From Ariolimax columbianus (lineage: Eukaryota > Mollusca > Gastropoda > Stylommatophora > Arionidae), in the NCBI GenBank assembly GCA_036924085.1, contig JAVGWX010000011.1:21003955-21067954 (forward strand): a stretch of DNA of 64,000 nt, written 5' to 3'. The notes below the pieces were generated by a model that did no database searches, was not told the DNA's origin, and was given only the letters and a program-made list of their open reading frames with translations. Below, piece by piece: positions 11,701 to 23,246 of this stretch (positions are counted from its first letter, which is position 1; every line of letters begins with the position of its first letter). The position numbers and the translations under genes are program-made.

Positions 11701-14700
11701 CTTCTACACTCTTCTATTGTAAAACTAGGGAGGAGAGCTTCTACACTCTTCTATTGGCAAACTAGGGAGGAGAACTTCTATACTCTTCTATTGTAAAACT
11801 AGGGAGGAGAGCTTCTACACTCTTCTATTGGCAAACTAGGGAGGAGAGCTTCTACACTCTTCTATTGGCAAACTAGGGAGGAGAGCTTCTACACTCTTCT
11901 ATTGTAAAACTAGGGAGGAGAGCTACACTCTTCTATTGTAAAACTAGAGAGGAGAGCTTCTACACTCTTCTATTGTAAAACTAGGGAGGAGAGCTTCTAC
12001 ACTCTTCTATTGGCAAACTAGGGAGGACAGCTTCTACACTCTTCTATTGGCAAACTAGGGAGGAGAACTTCTACACTCTTCTATTGTAAAACTAGGGAGG
12101 AGAGCTTCACTCTTCTATTGGCAAACTAGGGAGGAGAGCTACACTCTTCTATTGACAAACTAGGGAGGACAGCTTCTACACTCTTCTATTGGCAAACTAG
12201 GGAGGAGAGCTTCTACACTCTTCTATTGGCAAACTAGGGAGGAGAGCTACACTCTTCTATTGGCAAACTAGGGAGGAGAGCTACACTCTTCTATTGTAAA
12301 ACTAGAGAGGAGAGCTTCTACACTCTTCTATTGTAAAACTAGGTAGGAGAGCTTCTACACTCTTCTATTGTAAAACTAGGTAGGAGAGCTTCTACACTCT
12401 TCTATTGTAAAACTAGAGAGGAGAGCTTCTACACTCTTCTATTGGCAAACTAGGGAGGAGAGCTACACTCTTCTATTGTAAAACTAGGGAGGAGAGCTTC
12501 TACACTCTTCTATTGCCAAACTAGGGAGGAGAACTTCTACACTCTTCTATTGTAAAACTAGGGAGGAGAGCTACACTCTTCTATTGTAAAACTAGAGAGG
12601 AGAGCTTCTACACTCTTCTATTGGCAAACTAGGGAGAAGAGCTTCTACACTCTTCTATTGTAAAACTAGGGAGGAGAGCTTCTACACTCTTCTATTGTAA
12701 AACTAGGGAGGAGAGCTACACTCTTCTAATGTAAAACTAGGGAGGAGAGCTTCTACACTCTTCTATTGGCAAACTAGGGAGGAGAGCTTCTACACTCTTC
12801 TATTGTAAAACTAGGGAGGAGAGCTTCTACACTCTTCTATTGGCAAACTAGGGAGGAGAGCTTCTACACTCTTCTATTGTAAAACTAGGGAGGAGAGCTT
12901 CTACACTCATCTATTGTAAAACTAGGGAGGAGAGCTTCTACACTCTTCTATTGTAAAACTAGGGAGGAGAGCTTCTACACTCTTCTATTGTAAAACTAGG
13001 GAGGAGAGCTTCTACACTCTTCTATTGTAAAACTAGGGAGGAGAGCTTCTACACTCTTCTGTTGCCAAACTAGGCAGGAGAGCTTCTACACTTCTATTGT
13101 AAAACTAGGGAGGAGAGCTTCAACACTCTTCTATTGGCAAACTAGAGAGGAGAGCTTCTACACTCTTCTATTGGCAAACTAGGGAGGAGAGCTACACTCT
13201 CCTATTGTAAAACTAGAGAGGAGAGCTTCTACACTCTTCTATTGTAAAACTAGGGAGGAGAGCTTCTACACTCTTCTATTGGCAAACTAGGGAGGAGAGC
13301 TTCTACACTCTTCTATTGGCAAACTAGGGAGGAGAGCTTCTACACTCTTCTATTGTAAAACTAGGGAGGAGAGCTTCTACACTCTTCTATTGGCAAACTA
13401 GGGAGGAGAGCTTCTACACTCTTCTATTGGCAAACTAGGGAGGAGAGCTTCTACACTCTTCTATTGTAAAACTAGGGAGGAGAGCTTCTACACTCTTCTA
13501 TTGGCAAACTAGGGAAGAGAGCTTCTACACTCTTCTATTGGCAAACTAGGGAGGAGAGCTTCTACTCTTCTATTGTAAAACTAGGGAGGAGAGCTTCTAC
13601 ACTCTTCTATTGGCAAACTAGGGAAGAGAGCTTCTACACTCTTCTATTGGCAAACTAGGCAGGAGAGCTACACTCTTCTATTGTAAAACTAGGGAGGAGA
13701 GCTTCTACACTCTTCTATTGTAAAACTAGGGAGGAGAGCTTCTACACTCTTCTATTGCCAAACTAGGGAGGAGAACTTCTACACTCTTCTATTGTAAAAC
13801 TAGGGAGGAGAGCTACACTCTTCTATTGTAAAACTAGGGAGGAGAGCTTCTACACTCATCTATTGTAAAACTAGGGAGGAGAGCTTCTTCACTCTTCTAT
13901 TGGCAAACTAGGGAGGAGAGCTTCTACTCTTCTATTGTAAAACTAGGGAGGAGAGCTTCTGCACTCTTCTATTGGTAAACTAGGGAGGAGAACTTCTACA
14001 CTCTTCTATTGTAAAACTAGGGAGGAGAGCTTCTACACTCTTCTATTGTAAAACTAGAGAGGAGATCTTCTACACTCTTCTATTGGCAAACTAGGGAGGA
14101 GAACTTCTACACTCTTCTATTGGCAAACTAGGGAGGAGAACTTCTACACTCTTCTATTGGCAAACTAGGGAGGAGAGCTTCTACACTCTTCTATTGGCAA
14201 ACTAGGGAGGACAGCTTCTACACTCTTCTATTGGCAAACTAGGGAGGAGAGCTTCTACACTCTTCTATTGGCAAACTAGGGAGGAGAGCTACACTCTTCT
14301 ATTGGCAAACTAGGGAGGAGAGCTACACTCTTCTATTGGCAAACTAGGGAGGAGAGCTACACTCTTCTATTGGCAAACTAGGGAGGAGAGCTACGCTCTT
14401 CTATTGGCAAACTAGGGAGGAGAGCTTCTACACTCTTCTATTGGCTAACTAGGGAGGAGAGCTACACTCTTCTATTGGCAAACTAGGGAGGAGAGCTTCT
14501 ACACTCTTCTATTGGCTAACTAGGGAGGAGAGCTACACTCTTCTATTGGCAAACTAGGGAGGAGAGCTACACTCTTCTATTGGCAAACTAGGTAGGAGAG
14601 CTACACTCTTCTATTGGCAAACTAGGGAGGAGAGCTACACTCTTCTATTGGCAAACTAGGGAGGAGAGCTACACTCTTCTATTGTAAAACTAGGGAGGAG

Positions 14701-17700
14701 AGCTTCTACACTCTTCTATTGTAAAACTAGGGAGGAGAGCTTCTACACTCTTCTATTGTAAAACTAGGGAGGAGAGCTTCTACACTCTTCTATTGTAAAA
14801 CTAGAGAGGAGAGCTTCAACACTCTTCTATTGGCAAACTAGGGAGGAGAGCTTCTACACTCTTCTATTGGCAAACTAGGGAAGAGAGCTTCTACACTCTT
14901 CTATTGGCAAACTAGGGAGGAGAGCTTCTACGCTCTTCTATTGTAAAACTAGGGAGGAGAGCTTCTACACTCTTCTATTGTAAAACTAGGGAGGAGAGCT
15001 TCTACACTCTTCTATTGGCAAACTAGGGAGGACAGCTTCTACACTCTTCTATTGGCAAACTAGGGAGGAGAACTTCTACACTCTTCTATTGTAAAACTAG
15101 GGAGGAGAGCTTCACTCTTCTATTGGCAAACTAGGGAGGAGAGCTACACTCTTCTATTGACAAACTAGGGAGGACAGCTTCTACACTCTTCTATTGGCAA
15201 ACTAGGGAGGAGAGCTTCTACACTCTTCTATTGGCAAACTAGGGAGGAGAGCTACACTCTTCTATTGGCAAACAAGGGAGGAGAGCTACACTCTTCTATT
15301 GGCAAACTAGGGAGGAGAGCTTCTACACTCTTCTATTGTAAAACTAGGGAGGAGAGCTACACTCTTCTATTGTAAAACTAGAGAGGAGAGCTTCTACACT
15401 CTTCTATTGTAAAACTAGGGAGGAGAGCTTCTACACTCTTCTATTGGCAAACTAGGGAGGACAGCTTCTACACTCTTCTATTGGCAAACTAGGGAGGAGA
15501 ACTTCTACACTCTTCTATTGTAAAACTAGGGAGGAGAGCTTCACTCTTCTATTGGCAAACTAGGGAGGAGAGCTACACTCTTCTATTGACAAACTAGGGA
15601 GGACAGCTTCTACACTCTTCTATTGGCAAACTAGGGAGGAGAGCTTCTACACTCTTCTATTGGCAAACTAGGGAGGAGAGCTACACTCTTCTATTGGCAA
15701 ACTAGGGAGGAGAGCTACACTCTTCTATTGGCAAACTAGGGAGGAGAGCTTCTACACTCTTCTATTGTAAAACTAGGGAGGAGAGCTACACTCTTCTATT
15801 GTAAAACTAGAGAGGAGAGCTTCTACACTCTTCTATTGTAAAACTAGGGAGGAGAGCTTCTACACTCTTCTATTGGCAAACTAGGGAGGAGAACTTCTAC
15901 ACTCTTCTATTGTAAAACTAGGGAGGAGAGCTTCTACACTCTTCTATTGGCAAACTAGGGAGGAGAGCTACACTCTTCTATTGTAAAACTAGGGAGGAGA
16001 GCTTCTACACTCTTCTATTGCCAAACTAGGGAGGAGAACTTCTACACTCTTCTATTGTAAAACTAGGGAGGAGAGCTACACTCTTCTATTGTAAAACTAG
16101 AGAGGAGAGCTTCTACACTCTTCTATTGGCAAACTAGGGAGAAGAGCTTCTACACTCTTCTATTGTAAAACTAGGGAGGAGAGCTTCTACACTCTTCTAT
16201 TGTAAAACTAGGGAGGAGAGCTACACTCTTCTATTGTAAAACTAGGGAGGAGAGCTTCTACACTCTTCTATTGGCAAACTAGGGAGGAGAGCTTCTACAC
16301 TCTTCTATTGTAAAACTAGGGAGGAGAGCTTCTACACTTCTATTGTAAAACTAGGGAGGAGAGCTTCTACACTTCTATTGTAAAACTAGGGAGGAGAGCT
16401 TCAACACTCTTCTATTGGCAAACTAGAGAGGAGAGCTTCTACACTCTTCTATTGGCAAACTAGGGAGGAGAGCTACACTCTCCTATTGTAAAACTAGAGA
16501 GGAGAGCTTCTACACTCTTTTATTGTAAAACTAGGGAGGAGAGCTTCTACACTCTTCTATTGGCAAACTAGGGAGGAGAGCTTCTACACTCTTCTATTGG
16601 CAAACTAGGGAGGAGAGCTTCTACACTCTTCTATTGTAAAACTAGGGAGGAGAGCTTCTACACTCTTCTATTGTAAAACTAGGGAGGAGAGCTTCTACAC
16701 TCTTCTATTGTAAAACTAGGGAGGAGAGCTTCTACACTCTTCTATTGTAAAACTAGGGAGGAGAGCTTCTACACTCTTCTATTGCCAAACTAGGGAGGAG
16801 AGCTTCTACACTCTTCTATTGGCAAACTAGGGAGGAGAGCTTCTACACTCTTCTATTGTAAAACTAGGGAGGAGAGCTTCTACACTCTTCTATTGGCAAA
16901 CTAGGGAGGAGAGCTTCTACACTCTTCTATTGTAAAACTAGGGAGGAGAGCTTCTACACTCTTCTATTGGCAAACTAGGGAGGAGAGCTTCTACACTCTT
17001 CTATTGGCAAACTAGGGAGGAGAGCTTCTACACTCTTCTATTGTAAAACTAGGGAGGAGAGCTTCTACACTCTTCTATTGGCAAACTAGGGAAGAGAGCT
17101 TCTACACTCTTCTATTGGCAAACTAGGGAGGAGAGCTTCTACACTCTTCTATTGTAAAACTAGGGAGGAGAGCTTCTACACTCTTCTATTGTAAAACTAG
17201 GGAGGAGAGCTTCTACACTCTTCTATTGTAAAACTAGGGAGGAGAGCTTCTACACTCTTCTATTGGCAAACTAGAGAGGAGAGCTTCTACACTCTTCTAT
17301 TGTAAAACTAGGGAGGAGAGCTTCTACACTCTTCTATTGTAAAACTAGGGAGGAGAGCTTCTACACTCTTCTATTGTAAAACTAGGGAGGAGAGCTTCTA
17401 CACTCTTCTATTGTAAAACTAGGGAGGAGAGCTTCTACACTCTTCTATTGCCAAACTAGGGAGGAGAGCTTCTTCACTCTTCTATTGGCAAACTAGGGAG
17501 GAGAGCTTCTACACTCTTCTATTGTAAAACTAGGGAGGAGAGCTTCTACACTCATCTATTGTAAAACTAGGGAGGAGAGCTTCTTCACTCTTCTATTGGC
17601 AAACTAGGGAGGAGAGCTTCTACTCTTCTATTGTAAAACTAGGGAGGAGAGCTTCTGCACTCTTCTATTGGTAAACTAGGGAGGAGAACTTCTACACTCT

Positions 17701-20700
17701 TCAATTGTAAAACTAGAGAGGAGATCTTCTACACTCTTCTATTGGCAAACTAGGGAGGAGAACTTCTACACTCTTCTATTGGCAAACTAGGGAGGAGAAC
17801 TTCTATACTCTTCTATTGTAAAACTAGGGAGGAGAGCTTCTACACTCTTCTATTGGCAAACTAGGGAGGAGAGCTTCTACACTCTTCTATTGTAAAACTA
17901 GGGAGGAGAGCTTCTACACTCTTCTATTGGCAAACTAGGGAGGAGAACTTCTATACTCTTCTATTGTAAAACTAGGGAGGAGAGCTTCTACACTCTTCTA
18001 TTGGCAAACTAGGGAGGAGAGCTTCTACACTCTTCTATTGGCAAACTAGGGAGGAGAGCTTCTACACTCTTCTATTGTAAAACTAGGGAGGAGAGCTACA
18101 CTCTTCTATTGTAAAACTAGAGAGGAGAGCTTCTACACTCTTCTATTGTAAAACTAGGGAGGAGAGCTTCTACACTCTTCTATTGGCAAACTAGGGAGGA
18201 CAGCTTCTACACTCTTCTATTGGCAAACTAGGGAGGAGAACTTCTACACTCTTCTATTGTAAAACTAGGGAGGAGAGCTTCACTCTTCTATTGGCAAACT
18301 AGGGAGGAGAGCTACACTCTTCTATTGACAAACTAGGGAGGACAGCTTCTACACTCTTCTATTGGCAAACTAGGGAGGAGAGCTTCTACACTCTTCTATT
18401 GGCAAACTAGGGAGGAGAGCTACACTCTTCTATTGGCAAACTAGGGAGGAGAGCTACACTCTTCTATTGTAAAACTAGAGAGGAGAGCTTCTACACTCTT
18501 CTATTGTAAAACTAGGTAGGAGAGCTTCTACACTCTTCTATTGTAAAACTAGGTAGGAGAGCTTCTACACTCTTCTATTGTAAAACTAGAGAGGAGAGCT
18601 TCTACACTCTTCTATTGGCAAACTAGGGAGGAGAGCTACACTCTTCTATTGTAAAACTAGGGAGGAGAGCTTCTACACTCTTCTATTGCCAAACTAGGGA
18701 GGAGAACTTCTACACTCTTCTATTGTAAAACTAGGGAGGAGAGCTACACTCTTCTATTGTAAAACTAGAGAGGAGAGCTTCTACACTCTTCTATTGGCAA
18801 ACTAGGGAGAAGAGCTTCTACACTCTTCTATTGTAAAACTAGGGAGGAGAGCTTCTACACTCTTCTATTGTAAAACTAGGGAGGAGAGCTACACTCTTCT
18901 AATGTAAAACTAGGGAGGAGAGCTTCTACACTCTTCTATTGGCAAACTAGGGAGGAGAGCTTCTACACTCTTCTATTGTAAAACTAGGGAGGAGAGCTTC
19001 TACACTCTTCTATTGGCAAACTAGGGAGGAGAGCTTCTACACTCTTCTATTGTAAAACTAGGGAGGAGAGCTTCTACACTCATCTATTGTAAAACTAGGG
19101 AGGAGAGCTTCTACACTCTTCTATTGTAAAACTAGGGAGGAGAGCTTCTACACTCTTCTATTGTAAAACTAGGGAGGAGAGCTTCTACACTCTTCTATTG
19201 TAAAACTAGGGAGGAGAGCTTCTACACTCTTCTGTTGCCAAACTAGGCAGGAGAGCTTCTACACTTCTATTGTAAAACTAGGGAGGAGAGCTTCAACACT
19301 CTTCTATTGGCAAACTAGAGAGGAGAGCTTCTACACTCTTCTATTGGCAAACTAGGGAGGAGAGCTACACTCTCCTATTGTAAAACTAGAGAGGAGAGCT
19401 TCTACACTCTTCTATTGTAAAACTAGGGAGGAGAGCTTCTACACTCTTCTATTGGCAAACTAGGGAGGAGAGCTTCTACACTCTTCTATTGGCAAACTAG
19501 GGAGGAGAGCTTCTACACTCTTCTATTGTAAAACTAGGGAGGAGAGCTTCTACACTCTTCTATTGGCAAACTAGGGAGGAGAGCTTCTACACTCTTCTAT
19601 TGGCAAACTAGGGAGGAGAGCTTCTACACTCTTCTATTGTAAAACTAGGGAGGAGAGCTTCTACACTCTTCTATTGGCAAACTAGGGAAGAGAGCTTCTA
19701 CACTCTTCTATTGGCAAACTAGGGAGGAGAGCTTCTACTCTTCTATTGTAAAACTAGGGAGGAGAGCTTCTACACTCTTCTATTGGCAAACTAGGGAAGA
19801 GAGCTTCTACACTCTTCTATTGGCAAACTAGGCAGGAGAGCTACACTCTTCTATTGTAAAACTAGGGAGGAGAGCTTCTACACTCTTCTATTGTAAAACT
19901 AGGGAGGAGAGCTTCTACACTCTTCTATTGCCAAACTAGGGAGGAGAACTTCTACACTCTTCTATTGTAAAACTAGGGAGGAGAGCTACACTCTTCTATT
20001 GTAAAACTAGGGAGGAGAGCTTCTACACTCATCTATTGTAAAACTAGGGAGGAGAGCTTCTTCACTCTTCTATTGGCAAACTAGGGAGGAGAGCTTCTAC
20101 TCTTCTATTGTAAAACTAGGGAGGAGAGCTTCTGCACTCTTCTATTGGTAAACTAGGGAGGAGAACTTCTACACTCTTCTATTGTAAAACTAGGGAGGAG
20201 AGCTTCTACACTCTTCTATTGTAAAACTAGAGAGGAGATCTTCTACACTCTTCTATTGGCAAACTAGGGAGGAGAACTTCTACACTCTTCTATTGGCAAA
20301 CTAGGGAGGAGAACTTCTATACTCTTCTATTGTAAAACTAGGGAGGAGAGCTTCTACACTCTTCTATTGGCAAACTAGGGAGGAGAGCTTCTACACTCTT
20401 CTATTGTAAAACTAGGGAGGAGAGCTTCTACACTCTTCTATTGGCAAACTAGGGAGGAGAACTTCTATACTCTTCTATTGTAAAACTAGGGAGGAGAGCT
20501 TCTACACTCTTCTATTGGCAAACTAGGGAGGAGAGCTTCTACACTCTTCTATTGGCAAACTAGGGAGGAGAACTTCTACACTCTTCTATTGTAAAACTAG
20601 GGAGGACAGCTTCTACACTCTTCTATTGTAAAACTAGGGAGGAGAGCTTCTACACTCTTCTATTGGCAAACTAGGGAGGAGAGCTTCTACACTCTTCTAT

Positions 20701-20822
20701 TGGCAAACTAGGGAGGAGAGCTTCTACACTCTTCTATTGCCAAACTAGGGAGGAGAGCTACACTCTTCTATTGGCAAACTAGGGAGGAGAGCTTCTACAC
20801 ATCTATTGCAAAACTAGAGAAA
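5750..20822. repeat. 15-kb satellite, 37-bp unit with higher-order structure
   Basis: About 415 head-to-tail units of roughly 37 bp (core ggaggagagcttctacac), with 34-bp variants lacking three bases and frequent alternation of ttgtaaaac and ttggcaaac. The first unit overlaps codons for QGGELLHSSIGKL of the flanking transposase fragment. A 773-bp higher-order period is visible in 5.8-8 kb (marker octaaggagg-type variants at 6191, 6964, 7737) and a 6,173-bp period over 8-20.3 kb. It lies in the dynein intron after exon 10. Unit variants recur in register, not as unique spacers, so this is not CRISPR. Confidence 0.97.
7970..20313 (+). repeat. Near-identical 6,173-bp tandem duplication inside the satellite
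   Basis: Rare variants recur at a constant offset of 6,173 bp: gctacgctcttc (8221/14394), the aacaaggg variant (9101/15274), the caacactc variant (10230/16403), gttgccaaactaggcagg (13061/19234) and attggtaaac (13971/20144). The copies diverge at about 14.14 versus 20.31 kb. Confidence 0.9.
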
Positions 20823-20954
20823 AGAGCTTCTGGAATAAGAAATGATACAGTGAGATTGAGATGCATCATGGAGGCCCATCTTCTACAAGTCTCACCTGAA
20901 CTACAAACACCCACTACTTGTAGCACAAGAACTACATACACCCACTACTTGTAG
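20805..20954 (+). pseudogene. Transposase C-terminal region, right half
   Basis: Frame IAKLEKRASGIRNDTVRL then RCIMEAHLLQVSPELQTP, ending at TAG 20952-20954. It continues the left fragment: IAKL here corresponds to IGKL at 5775, and RLRxxxExHLLxVSPEL is the expected tail after the GEQGGExxH motif. So the satellite sits inside one reading frame. Confidence 0.6.
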
Positions 20955-20990
20955 CACCAGAACTACAAACACCCACTACTTGTAGCAATA
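20898..20990 (+). repeat. 31-bp x 3 tandem repeat
   Basis: Three copies beginning gaactacaaacacccac with one or two differences. It lies over the 3' end of the transposase frame, so a second small expansion has occurred in the same gene. Confidence 0.85.
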
Positions 20991-21551
20991 TAAGAAAATT
21001 AAGTTACCCTGTAGTTTTAATGTGATAGAGATAATTATCTGTGTAAGAGTGACTCATAGAACACAGTGAAGTGTGTGTCTCAGTGATTTACGTAATCTAG
21101 TTAGTGAACGGAACAACATGATTCATTTAACAAGTAACTTTACTTTGGATAAACAGAGCATCACTGAATAAATATATTATCAAGTAACACCATCTCATAC
21201 ACTTCTTAAAATGGATTTGTTACGTGACTTTGGATACATTTATAACGGACTTGTTTTGACCGTATAATTTTCTAGTGGAATGTTTAAAAGTGATCATCAT
21301 TTTCAGGCCTTCCTTACATGTTCTAAACTCGAAATTATAAACAATTACTTGTAATATGTAATATTTTATGAAATTCTAAAAGACCTTCATATTCTTACTG
21401 CATATTCATTTTCCTTTAATTTGATACATAACATGTTTGCCTTCCTTGTGAAATAAGTAAGAAAAGTCAAGTTTTATGAAGAGACTGCTTTTATAGAAAA
21501 AATAATTCTGGCAAAACTAGTAAAATAATTATGGCCTTTAAGAGTTAAGGC
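20991..21551. other. AT-rich intron, no gene seen
   Basis: Separates the 37-bp and 33-bp satellites. No coding similarity and no recognised repeat copy. The far end of the transposon may lie here, but no terminal repeat was identified. Confidence 0.5.
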
Positions 21552-23006
21552 ATAACTTACAGCAGGATTAAAGCACATTTATTGATAACTTACAGAAGGA
21601 TTAAAGCACATTTATTGATAACTTACAGAAGGATTAAAGCAAATTTATTGATAACTTACAGAAGGATTAAAGCAAATTTATTGATAACTTACAGAAGGAT
21701 TAAAGCACATTTATTAATAACTTACAGCAGGATTAAAGCACATTTATTGATAACTTACAGCAGGATTAAAGCACATTTATTGATAACTTACAGCAGGATT
21801 AAAGCACATTTATTGATAACTTACAGAAGGATTAAAGCACATTTATTAATAACTTACAGCAGGATTAAAGCACATTTATTGATAACTTACAGCAGGATTA
21901 AAGCACATTTATTGATAACTTACAGCAGGATTAAAGCACATTTATTGATAACTTACAGAAGGATTAAAGCACATTTATTGATAACTTACAGAAGGATTAA
22001 AGCACATTTATTGATAACTTACAGAAGGATTAAAGCACATTTATTGATAACTTACAGAAGGATTAAAGCACATTTATTGATAACTTACAGCAGGATTAAA
22101 GCACATTTATTGATAACTTACAGAAGGATTAAAGCACATTTATTGATAACTTACAGAAGGATTAAAGCACATTTATTGATAACTTACAGAAGGATTAAAG
22201 CACATTTATTGATAACTTACAGAAGGATTAAAGCACATTTATTGATAACTTACAGAAGGATTAAAGCACATTTATTGATAACTTACAGAAGGATTAAAGC
22301 ACATTTATTGATAACTTACAGAAGGATTAAAGCACATTTATTAATAACTTGCAGAAGGATTAAAGCACATTTATTGATAACTTACAGAAGGATTAAAGCA
22401 CATTTATTGATAACTTACAGAAGGATTAAAGCACATTTATTGATAACTTACAGAAGGATTAAAGCACATTTATTAATAACTTACAGAAGGATTAAAGCAC
22501 ATTTATTAATAACTTACAGAAGGATTAAAGCACATTTATTAATAACTTACAGAAGGATTAAAGCACATTTATTGATAACTTACAGAAGGATTAAAGCACA
22601 TTTATTGATAACTTACAGAAGGATTAAAGCACATTTATTGATAACTTACAGAAGGATTAAAGCACATTTATTGATAACTTACAGCAGGATTAAAGCACAT
22701 TTATTATTAACTTACAGAAGGATTAAAGCACATTTATTGATAACTTACAGAAGGATTAAAGCACATTTATTGATAACTTACAGAAGGATTAAAGCACATT
22801 TATTGATAACTTACAGCAGGATTAAAGCACATTTATTGATAACTTACAGAAGGATTAAAGCACATTTATTAATAACTTACAGAAGGATTAAAGCACATTT
22901 ATTGATAACTTACAGAAGGATTAAAGCACATTTATTGATAACTTACAGGAGGATTAAAGCACATTTATTGATAACTTACAGAAGGATTAAAGCACATTTA
23001 TGCAAG
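21552..23006 (-). repeat. 33-bp satellite x 44, each unit carrying a splice-donor-like site
   Basis: Exactly 44 units of 33 bp without any indel: ACTTAC occurs at 21555+33k, and k=44 (23007-23012) is the true donor of dynein exon 10. In transcript sense each unit starts CTGTAAGT, followed by AATAAA and TGTGC. One unit has ACTTGC (22347-22352), a GC-type donor. The unit next to the exon differs (cataaa instead of aataaa) and is probably the oldest. Because 33 is a multiple of three, a 554-codon plus-strand frame runs through; it is not a gene. Confidence 0.97.
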
Positions 23007-23012
23007 ACTTAC

Positions 23013-23246
23013 AGCTGTGAAATCTGCAAGGAGAAGATATGGTCGTGGATCCATGTCTGCGTTCAGGTAGTCTCCATAAATGACAGGCTTGGTGACCACG
23101 ACATCTTTAAAGTTCACTTTAAAATTTTTCTTCATGATGTCAGACAAGATGGTCTCAAATTCATCTCTGTCTTCATCATTGACAAGTCGATCTTGAAACA
23201 CCCTGCAGCACTCGTGGTACCAAAGACGAAGAATGTCTGTTACTAG
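23013..23246 (-). CDS. DNAH1: Dynein exon 10 of window: AAA3-AAA4 linker
   Basis: 78 codons, phase 0 to 0: [20 protein letters not shown] then [14 protein letters not shown] and [10 protein letters not shown], ending LLLADFTA. The RLWxHExxRVxxDRL segment is conserved in all dynein heavy chains just before AAA4. Acceptor cttag|cta, donor cagct|gtaagt. The donor is the first, in-register unit of a 44-copy array that fills the start of the next intron. The following exon is outside the window. Confidence 0.95.

Noticed and set aside
5750..20822. CRISPR-like regular repeats
   Set aside because: Units are contiguous with no unique spacers, and the setting is a eukaryotic intron.
21582..23246. 554-codon plus-strand open frame with an 11-residue repeat
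   Set aside because: It exists because the 33-bp unit is a multiple of three and has no stop in that frame. It continues antisense across dynein exon 10, with no independent coding sign.
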